Below, piece by piece: positions 1-4,749 of a stretch of DNA of 8,259 bases. Position 1 is the stretch's first letter; the number at the start of each line of letters is the position of its first letter. Source of the stretch: Bacteroidota bacterium (GTDB lineage Bacteria; Bacteroidota; Bacteroidia; Bacteroidales; Prolixibacteraceae); NCBI GenBank assembly GCA_023488865.1, contig JAMDDG010000291.1, positions 1-8,259 of the forward strand. Direction: 5' to 3'. Below the pieces are notes generated by a model. The model did no database searches. It saw nothing but the letters and a program-made list of their open reading frames with translations, and was not told where the DNA came from. Both the position numbers and the translations under genes were made by a program.

Positions 1-27
1 GCTTTATGAAATTATTGCCCTCCATTC
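1..27. repeat. Left arm of inverted repeat with clpP interior (second arm 244-270)
   Basis: The reverse complement of 1-27 matches 244-270 at 26 of 27 positions, with an uninterrupted 19-base identity (1-19 against 252-270). One arm falls in the clpX fragment and the other in the middle of clpP. Two unrelated coding sequences should not share this, so the likely explanation is a foldback (inverted) chimera or assembly junction at the left edge. A genuine biological repeat is less likely. Confidence 0.8.
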
Positions 28-94
28 CTGCAATCAGCAATTGAACATCCTTCTTCTCCCGTCCGCAAAACGAACATCTGTCAACTTTCTTCAT
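1..94 (-). CDS. clpX: ClpX N-terminal fragment (ATP-dependent unfoldase), runs off left edge
   Basis: First 31 codons of ClpX, the AAA+ unfoldase that recognises substrates and feeds them to ClpP. The ATG at 94-92 begins MKKVDRCSFCGREKKDV, which matches the start of the ClpX zinc-binding domain: Cys7 and Cys10 form the first CxxC pair, followed by LLIAG. It lies 34 nt downstream of the clpP stop on the same strand, the usual clpP-clpX order. The fragment is odd after residue 26. The family has a pattern like GxxGxIC here, with the third zinc cysteine falling at residue 29, but this reading gives Asn-Asn-Phe-Ile-Lys. The same bases (1-27) are an inverted near-copy of clpP, so the last codons are probably not genuine clpX. 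Identity as ClpX is firm for residues 1-23 and the rest is suspect. Confidence 0.85.
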   Translation of the reverse strand, partial: MKKVDRCSFCGREKKDVQLLIAGMEGNNFIK

Positions 95-128
95 TCCATT
101 TTATTTATTGATCGGCAGCGTGTATCAG

Positions 129-809
129 TTATTTTTTCTGGCGAATTAAAATTTCGTCGATCATTCCATAAGCCTTTGCCTCCTCTGCTGTCATCCAATA
201 GTCCCTGTCAGAATCTTTTTCCACTTTTTCGATCGGTTGGCCCGAATGGAAGGCAATAATTTCATAAAGCTCATGTTTCAGTTTCGTAATCTCCCTTGCC
301 GTAATTTCAATATCAGATGCCTGTCCCTGGGCTCCGCCCATCGGTTGGTGGATCATGATCCGGGAATGTTTTAACGCCGACCGTTTTCCTTTTTCGCCCG
401 CAGTCATCAGCACGGCAGCCATGGAGGCAGCCATACCGGTACAAATGGTCGCAATGTTGCAGTTGATGTATTGCATGGTATCGTATATCCCCAAACCGGC
501 ATGAACAGATCCGCCCGGAGAGTTGAAATAAATCTGGATATCTTTCCCGGGATCAGACGATTCAAGAAAGAGAAGCTGTGCCTGAATGATATTGGCCACA
601 TCGTCATCGATGGCAACTCCCAGAAAGATGATCCTGTCCATCATTAACCGGGAGAAAACATCCATTTGTGCAATGTTCATCTGACGCTCTTCGATGATGG
701 TCGGGGAGATATAACTGGCGTGTATAGATTCAAACTGGTGAAGGGATAAGCTACTGATCCCCATCTGCTTAGTCGCAAATTTGCGAAATTCATCACTTCT
801 TTGACCCAT
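129..809 (-). CDS. clpP: ATP-dependent Clp protease proteolytic subunit ClpP
   Basis: Serine peptidase that forms the tetradecameric barrel of the cytoplasmic Clp protease and degrades proteins unfolded by ClpX or ClpC. The 226-residue product is full length. The catalytic triad is visible: Ser129 in GMAASMA, His154 in MIHQPMGG and Asp203 in DRDYWM. The spacings of 25 and 49 residues equal those of E. coli ClpP. The oxyanion-region segment NSPGGSV is at 96-102, and the handle-helix region with DIEITAREI follows the histidine. The start ATG at 809 gives a leader of about 45 residues before the conserved DVFSRLMMDRIIFLG core, comparable to other Bacteroidetes ClpP. No Shine-Dalgarno sequence is seen. 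It sits between tig (upstream, 143-nt gap) and clpX (34-nt gap). The stretch 244-270 is duplicated in inverted form at the window edge. Confidence 0.97.
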   Translation of the reverse strand: MGQRSDEFRKFATKQMGISSLSLHQFESIHASYISPTIIEERQMNIAQMDVFSRLMMDRIIFLGVAIDDDVANIIQAQLLFLESSDPGKDIQIYFNSPGGSVHAGLGIYDTMQYINCNIATICTGMAASMAAVLMTAGEKGKRSALKHSRIMIHQPMGGAQGQASDIEITAREITKLKHELYEIIAFHSGQPIEKVEKDSDRDYWMTAEEAKAYGMIDEILIRQKK

Positions 810-839
810 GATAAAATGATTTTAAAATGAAAAAACTTT

Positions 840-886
840 GTAAAAATCAAACCTTATACTTTCAGCTGTAAAGCAAAAGGTTTGAT
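840..886 (-). terminator. Hairpin with T-tract between tig and clpP (terminator or attenuator)
   Basis: Perfect 10-bp inverted repeat: ATCAAACCTT at 846-855 and AAGGTTTGAT at 877-886, with a 21-nt loop that can add an inner CTTT/AAAG stem. Read on the minus strand the hairpin is followed at once by TTTTTAC, the shape of an intrinsic terminator, 67 nt after the tig stop codon. It would end or attenuate tig transcripts before clpP. The stem is A/T-rich apart from its CC/GG pair, so its strength is uncertain. Confidence 0.6.
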
Positions 887-889
887 CTA

Positions 890-897
890 CAAAGTTA
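890..897 (-). promoter_or_regulatory. Candidate clpP promoter, -7 element TAACTTTG
   Basis: On the minus strand 897-890 reads TAACTTTG, a full match to the Bacteroidetes -7 consensus TAnnTTTG. No TTTG -33 box is at the usual 19-21 nt distance; the nearest TTTG copies are 15 and 26 nt upstream, so the match is incomplete. A start site some 5-8 nt downstream would place the 5' end at the foot of the 846-886 hairpin, giving a leader of about 75 nt before the clpP ATG. Confidence 0.45.
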
Positions 898-952
898 TTA
901 AAATACCCCTTCCAAAAAATCATCAAAAAGATATTCTCCGGGAAGTAGGTCG

Positions 953-2308
953 TTATTTTTCAAAAAGGTCGTCAAAAGCTTTCTGGGTAACTGTTTTTAC
1001 CTCCAGATCGGCATTGTTTTTGATAAACTCAAGGACCATACTCTCCGATCTCTTTTCGACAAGGTGATGCCTTTCCTCTTCGTTCTTCAGGATGGATTTG
1101 GCATAATTGTCGAGGTATTCGTCTGGCACGCTGAACATACCATACTGACGGAACTGCATAAGGGCAGTTTCTTTGGCCAATGCCACCAAGTCGGCTTCAC
1201 TCACTTTCAGATCGTTATCTTTGGCCAGACGACTTCTGATCAGTGTCCATTCCAGGTCTTTTACAAAAAGATCGAACTCCTCGTCCACCTGTTCCCTGGT
1301 TATTTTTTCATTGGAATAAACCAGCCATCGTTTTAGAAATTCTACCGGGAGCTTCATACCGACGTATTTGGTCAATGCCTCTTTGGTGTCGACCAAAAAA
1401 CGGTATTCAGTTGAATAACGAAGGTTCTCTTTCAGGTCTTCCGCTATTTTTTCTTTGAATTGTTCGGGGGTTGTAATGTTCGTCTCACCACCCAACGATT
1501 TTTTAAACATCTCTTCGTTCAACTCGGCCGGGACAAAAGTATTTACTTTCGAAACAGTTAATTCAAAATCAGAAGTAAGTGATTCGGCCTGGGCATCTTC
1601 AATTTTGAGTAGCTGCTTAAGGTAATGTTTGTCATCAAATGCTTTTGCCGGATTGAATTTAATGATATCACCGGCTTTTTTGCCCAGAAGTGCAGATTTC
1701 AATTTCTTGGTTTTCACCAGCTGTATCGAAACCTGAGCCTCTTCGACCTGAATGCCGCCTTCCAGTACTGCGCCTTTTTCGTCTAATTGTTTCAGGCTAC
1801 CGATCAGGTTATCTTTCTCGGTAGAAACTTCCGCGTCAACATAATTGCCGAAACGATTTTGGAATGCTTCAACCTGGTTGTTGATCATCTCCTCATCAAT
1901 GGCAATCTCGTAAAGGGGCAATTTCCCAAGTTTCTTGAAATCGATCACAATGGCTGGTGAAAAGCCAAGGTCAAAGACAAATTCAAAATTCTCATCGTGG
2001 TCAAAATCGATTGTTTTTTGCTCCGTCTCGTTGGGTAGTGGTTCCCCGAGAATCTGAAGGTTCTCTTCCGAAATATACCTGTTTAACTCTTTACTGAGTA
2101 TTTTGTTGATCTCTTCGGCGAGAACCGCTTTGCCATACATTTTTTTGATTAAACCTGCTGGTACCATTCCCTTCCTGAAACCTGGCATATTGGCTTTTTT
2201 ACGGTAATCTTTCAGGGTCTCATTGACCGTAGCCTCGTAATCACTCTTTTCGATGGAGAGTTTGATTACTGCATTCAGTTCATCGATGTTTGTTCTGGAA
2301 ATATTCAT
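953..2308 (-). CDS. tig: Trigger factor (ribosome-associated chaperone)
   Basis: Ribosome-bound chaperone that shields nascent polypeptides at the exit tunnel. The 451-residue product has the three-part trigger factor plan: a ribosome-binding N domain (about 1-115) with the signature loop GFRKGMVP at 43-50, a middle domain (about 150-250), and a helical C-terminal substrate-binding domain (about 255-435, rich in Lys/Glu helices). The N domain is well conserved. The middle domain is where an FKBP-type prolyl isomerase is expected, but its hallmark segments, such as the IPGFE-like active-site motif, are not recognisable; LKSALLGKKAGD occupies the corresponding region. This divergence is usual in Bacteroidetes trigger factors and suggests chaperone activity without isomerase activity (inference). 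It lies first in a tig, clpP, clpX gene order. The ATG at 2308 is preceded by A/T-rich sequence without a Shine-Dalgarno motif. Confidence 0.95.
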   Translation of the reverse strand: MNISRTNIDELNAVIKLSIEKSDYEATVNETLKDYRKKANMPGFRKGMVPAGLIKKMYGKAVLAEEINKILSKELNRYISEENLQILGEPLPNETEQKTIDFDHDENFEFVFDLGFSPAIVIDFKKLGKLPLYEIAIDEEMINNQVEAFQNRFGNYVDAEVSTEKDNLIGSLKQLDEKGAVLEGGIQVEEAQVSIQLVKTKKLKSALLGKKAGDIIKFNPAKAFDDKHYLKQLLKIEDAQAESLTSDFELTVSKVNTFVPAELNEEMFKKSLGGETNITTPEQFKEKIAEDLKENLRYSTEYRFLVDTKEALTKYVGMKLPVEFLKRWLVYSNEKITREQVDEEFDLFVKDLEWTLIRSRLAKDNDLKVSEADLVALAKETALMQFRQYGMFSVPDEYLDNYAKSILKNEEERHHLVEKRSESMVLEFIKNNADLEVKTVTQKAFDDLFEK

Positions 2309-2391
2309 GTGTATATAATTTGTTTTTTAATGGCCACATGGAATAGCCATGATTTCGAAAAATTTTTTACCATTTCGGTTGGTGATTGTAA

Positions 2392-2421
2392 AATCATGTC
2401 AATTTCATTAGAAATATGATT
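2392..2421 (-). other. Nested A/T-rich hairpin in the tig leader
   Basis: Within the 187 nt between the tRNA and tig, AATCAT (2392-2397) pairs with ATGATT (2416-2421), enclosing ATTTC (2402-2406) and GAAAT (2411-2415) around a 4-nt loop. A competing stem is AATTTCA (2401-2407) with TGAAATT (2421-2427). No clear TAnnTTTG promoter for tig was found in this gap. The stems are almost all A/T and may be chance. Confidence 0.25.
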
Positions 2422-2445
2422 GAAATTATATTTCGGGTAAAGATT

Positions 2446-2484
2446 GAAAAAACCGCCTACGTTTCCGGTAAGGAAGAGGCGGTT
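2446..2484 (-). terminator. Intrinsic terminator after tRNA-Leu, T-tracts on both sides
   Basis: Perfect 8-bp stem AACCGCCT (2451-2458) with AGGCGGTT (2477-2484), with an inner TTCC/GGAA stem. On the minus strand the stem runs into TTTTTT (2452-2447). On the plus strand it is followed by GA and eight Ts (2487-2494), so it could work in either direction. It begins 12 nt beyond the tRNA 3' end and should separate the tRNA transcript from tig. Confidence 0.8.
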
Positions 2485-2495
2485 GATTTTTTTTG

Positions 2496-2577
2496 TGCGG
2501 ACGAAGGGACTCGAACCCCCACGCCTCTCGGCACCAGATCCTAAGTCTGGCACGGCTACCAATTACGCCACGTCCGC
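2496..2577 (-). tRNA. tRNA-Leu (anticodon UAG)
   Basis: The minus strand folds as a class II tRNA of 82 nt. Acceptor stem GCGGACG (from 2577) pairs with CGTCCGC, with discriminator A at 2496. The anticodon stem CCAGA/TCTGG encloses the 7-nt loop CTTAGGA, so the anticodon is TAG, reading CUA and related leucine codons. A long variable arm (TGCCGAGAGGCG region) and a T-loop TTCGAGT are present, both as expected for leucine tRNA. The 3' CCA is not encoded; the base after the discriminator begins CAAAA, so CCA must be added by nucleotidyltransferase. Confidence 0.97.
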
Positions 2578-2590
2578 ATTTTTCGAGCTG

Positions 2591-2598
2591 CAAATATA
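2591..2598 (-). promoter_or_regulatory. Promoter -7 element TATATTTG for tRNA-Leu
   Basis: Minus-strand TATATTTG (2598-2591) matches TAnnTTTG exactly and ends 14 bases before the first tRNA base, leaving room for a start site a few nucleotides ahead of the mature 5' end. It sits in the 14-base string AATCGTATATTTGC, which is also present in the tatC promoter. No TTTG -33 box is visible upstream. Confidence 0.65.
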
Positions 2599-2643
2599 CG
2601 ATTATTTTTAATTCTGACTACCGCACAATATTAAAAGAAAATG

Positions 2644-2675
2644 GTTTGAAACGTTTATTGAGTTTGAAATGTTTA
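2644..2675. repeat. Two degenerate 14-bp direct repeats between lptB and tRNA-Leu
   Basis: GTTTGAAACGTTTA at 2644-2657 recurs as GTTTGAAATGTTTA at 2662-2675, with one mismatch and a period of 18. The flanking TTTAAAATG continues in the same style. No coding function or strong secondary structure is evident. It resembles low-complexity spacer repeats seen in Bacteroidetes genomes (inference). Confidence 0.55.
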
Positions 2676-2724
2676 AAATGTTATAACGCACTAAAAAAAC
2701 AGATTACACGGGCCTTTCCCCATT

Positions 2725-2788
2725 TTCACATCTTCACATTTCTCCCTCACCGTTTCCCTCTTCTCCGTTTCTCCGTTTCCCTCTTCTC
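2725..2788. repeat. Pyrimidine-rich direct repeats immediately after lptB
   Basis: A 16-base unit CCGTTTCCCTCTTCTC occurs at 2750-2765 and again, identically, at 2773-2788, with a partial CGTTTCT copy between (period 23). Just left of it, TTCACAT occurs at 2725-2731 and 2733-2739 (period 8). On the lptB transcript strand the tract is purine-rich (GAGAAGAGGGAAACGG type). It begins 2 nt after the lptB stop codon and shows no terminator-like hairpin. Confidence 0.7.
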
Positions 2789-2790
2789 AA

Positions 2791-3567
2791 TTACGCATCA
2801 CCGCTAACTTCCAGCGGTTCATCATCTATATCCTTACGTACCGGCCTTCTTAATTCGAAGTTTTGTCCAAGGTAAAGCCGGCGGACTTCATCATCGGCAG
2901 CCAAATCTTCGGCAGTGCCACTGTTCAGAATTTTACCATCGTACAGGAGATAGGATCTGTCTGTAATTGAAAGAGTTTCATGGACGTTGTGGTCAGTAAT
3001 CAGAATTCCGATATTTTTATCTTTCAGCTTAAAAACTATCTGCTGGATATCCTCAACGGCAATCGGGTCAACTCCGGCAAACGGTTCGTCCAGCAAAATA
3101 AATGCAGGATTGATGGCCAGGCATCTGGCTATCTCGGTACGCCGTCTCTCTCCTCCCGAAAGTTGGATCCCCAGGCTTTTCCTAATGTGTTGAAGTCCAA
3201 ACTCCGTCAAAAGGGATTCGAGCTTTTCGTGCTGATACGCCTTGGAGAAATCTGTCATTTCTAAAATCGACCAGATATTGTCTTCCACACTCATCTGCCT
3301 GAAAACGGAGGCTTCCTGAGCCAGGTATCCGATACCCAGTTTGGCCCTTTTGTACACAGGGAAAGTAGTGATCTCTTTGTCATCCAGATAGATATTACCG
3401 CCATCGGCCTTAATCAAACCAACGATCATGTAAAAAGAGGTTGTCTTTCCGGCGCCGTTCGGACCGAGTAATCCTACAATTTCGCCTTGTTGCAATTCGA
3501 TCGTAACACCATTAACGACCGTCCGGTTACGGTATCTTTTGACGATATTTTCTGCGCGTAATTTCAT
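2791..3567 (-). CDS. lptB: LPS export ABC transporter ATPase LptB
   Basis: Cytoplasmic ATPase of the LptB2FG complex, which extracts lipopolysaccharide from the inner membrane and powers its transport to the outer membrane. The 258-residue product is one complete ABC domain. It has Walker A GPNGAGKTT at 35-43, the Q-loop at Gln84 in YLAQEASVFR, signature LSGGE at 136-140, Walker B FILLDEP at 156-162 with catalytic Glu161, and switch His193 in TDHNVHET. The YLAQEASVFR segment and DHNVHETL are characteristic of LptB among ABC ATPases. The C-terminal tail after about 235 (charged, ending SGDA) is slightly longer than in E. coli LptB (241 residues). It starts 39 nt after tatC on the same strand with no promoter seen between, so the two are probably cotranscribed. 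The partners lptF/lptG are not in the window. Confidence 0.95.
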   Translation of the reverse strand: MKLRAENIVKRYRNRTVVNGVTIELQQGEIVGLLGPNGAGKTTSFYMIVGLIKADGGNIYLDDKEITTFPVYKRAKLGIGYLAQEASVFRQMSVEDNIWSILEMTDFSKAYQHEKLESLLTEFGLQHIRKSLGIQLSGGERRRTEIARCLAINPAFILLDEPFAGVDPIAVEDIQQIVFKLKDKNIGILITDHNVHETLSITDRSYLLYDGKILNSGTAEDLAADDEVRRLYLGQNFELRRPVRKDIDDEPLEVSGDA

Positions 3568-3606
3568 ATCGGAAATTTTATTAATCGTACTCTTATCTGC
3601 AAGCGC

Positions 3607-4473
3607 CTAAGCTTCCAGCAGATCAATATTCTTCCTCTTTTTCTCAACCATCTTTGCCATCAGTATCCCCAACTCGTACAACAATGCCAATGGTCCGGTT
3701 ACCAGCAACATACTGAATGCATCCGGAGGAGTGATAATTGCAGCCAGACAAAGCAACATGATAAAAGCGTGTTTGCGATATTTTTTAAAGAAGGATGAAC
3801 CTGCAAGGCCAACTTTACTGAGGAAGAACATGACAATCGGCAACTCAAAAACGATACCGCTACCGAGTACGATGGTGTTGACCGAACTGATGTATGAGGT
3901 AAGGTTGATCTGGTTGAGCACCTCCTGGCTAACCTGATAACTGCCAAAAAAATGGGTAGTTAGCGGAACTATCAGAAAATAACCAAAAGAGACCCCTATC
4001 AAAAAAAGCAAGGAACTGTAAACAACTGCTGCCGTGACATGTTTTCGCTCGTTTTCGTAGAGTGCAGGACGGACAAAACGCCAAAACTCCCACAATATAT
4101 AGGGGATGGAGATGATAATACCTCCGATGATGGCCAGATTCAGATGGATAGTAAACTGACCGGCCAGGTCAATGTTGATCAGCTGAAATGGTTTGGTATT
4201 GATCGCCAGATCGGGTGAATTCAACTGCACAGCCAGCCAGCCAAAAAAACGGTTGGTGACAAAATTTGGATTCCTGGGCGCCAGAATGACATTATCAAAA
4301 ATGAACTTTTTATTAAGGAATACGACAACACCACAGATTAATACTGCAGCGGAGGCACGAACAAGGTGCCACCTGAGTTCCTCAAGGTGTTGTAGGAAGG
4401 ACATCTCATTCCCTTTTGAGGTACTTCCATTTTTCTTATTGGAAAAAAGCGATCTCTGTTCTTTATCTGCCAT
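3607..4473 (-). CDS. tatC: Twin-arginine translocase subunit TatC
   Basis: Polytopic inner-membrane protein that binds twin-arginine signal peptides and recruits TatA to export folded proteins. The 288-residue product has six plausible membrane segments (about 39-54, 110-126, 147-170, 197-218, 233-248 and 252-272). Conserved sites are present: HLEELR at 29-34 in the cytoplasmic N-terminus; FVRPALYENER, with Glu142 at the position of E. coli Glu103; Glu210 in VFELP at the position of E. coli Glu170; and TPPD at 248-251. The charged 25-residue N-terminal extension is longer than in E. coli, and Met24 directly before SFLQHLEELR is an alternative start. The ATG at 4473 fits the promoter 36-68 nt upstream. 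It is followed by lptB, probably in one operon. No tatA/tatB gene is in the window. Confidence 0.95.
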   Translation of the reverse strand: MADKEQRSLFSNKKNGSTSKGNEMSFLQHLEELRWHLVRASAAVLICGVVVFLNKKFIFDNVILAPRNPNFVTNRFFGWLAVQLNSPDLAINTKPFQLINIDLAGQFTIHLNLAIIGGIIISIPYILWEFWRFVRPALYENERKHVTAAVVYSSLLFLIGVSFGYFLIVPLTTHFFGSYQVSQEVLNQINLTSYISSVNTIVLGSGIVFELPIVMFFLSKVGLAGSSFFKKYRKHAFIMLLCLAAIITPPDAFSMLLVTGPLALLYELGILMAKMVEKKRKNIDLLEA

Positions 4474-4508
4474 GAAAAAACGAAGTATTTATAAACAAAT
4501 TTTTGGGG

Positions 4509-4541
4509 CAAATATACGATTCTTTACCCATAAGCGTCAAA
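4509..4541 (-). promoter_or_regulatory. Bacteroidetes-type promoter for tatC-lptB
   Basis: On the minus strand the -33 box TTTG (4541-4538) is followed by a 21-nt spacer and then TATATTTG (4516-4509), a full match to TTTG-N19..21-TAnnTTTG. The expected start site near 4502 gives a short leader of about 30 nt before the tatC ATG at 4473. This is the best promoter in the window. Confidence 0.8.
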
Positions 4542-4638
4542 ACAACCTGTCTTTAGATTCCGAATGTTAAATTTTCTTGATAATCTTTAATTGGCTTGCG
4601 GAAAGGGCAATATTTTGTAACTTAGTATTTTTAATGCA

Positions 4639-4692
4639 AACCTCCATGATTTGCAAAAACACAAACAAATGCAAATAGTTTTGAGGGAGGTT
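4639..4692 (+). other. Nested inverted repeats in the recQ upstream region
   Basis: In the 276-nt divergent gap between tatC and recQ, AACCTCC (4639-4645) pairs with GGAGGTT (4686-4692). Inside it ATTTGC (4649-4654) pairs with GCAAAT (4671-4676). ATGCAAA occurs at 4634-4640 and 4669-4675. The right outer arm holds a Shine-Dalgarno-like GGAGG, but no start codon follows at translational distance. If recQ transcription starts upstream, for example near TATTTTG at 4611-4617 (a weak -7-like match), this would be a stem-loop in a leader of about 125 nt. Alternatively it is an operator, or chance. Confidence 0.35.
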
Positions 4693-4749
4693 CTATCCGA
4701 CCATTAAAAAACAAATTATTTACGGAAGAAATAGGTATAGATTTTACAA

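Noticed and set aside
2305..2562. Minus-strand ORF of 85 codons through the tRNA and the tig leader
   Set aside because: It translates the tRNA body and its terminator, has no family resemblance, and overlaps the tig start codon by only four bases. It is an open frame by chance.
2493..2807. Plus-strand ORF starting MCGRRDSNPHAS, 104 codons
   Set aside because: Its start is the antisense of tRNA-Leu, a well-known source of false RDSNPHASR-type proteins; the rest crosses spacer repeats and enters lptB antisense.
4611..4617. recQ promoter based on TATTTTG
   Set aside because: It is one base short of TAnnTTTG and lacks a TTTG box at proper spacing (nearest TTGG is 16 nt upstream), so it is not listed as a feature.
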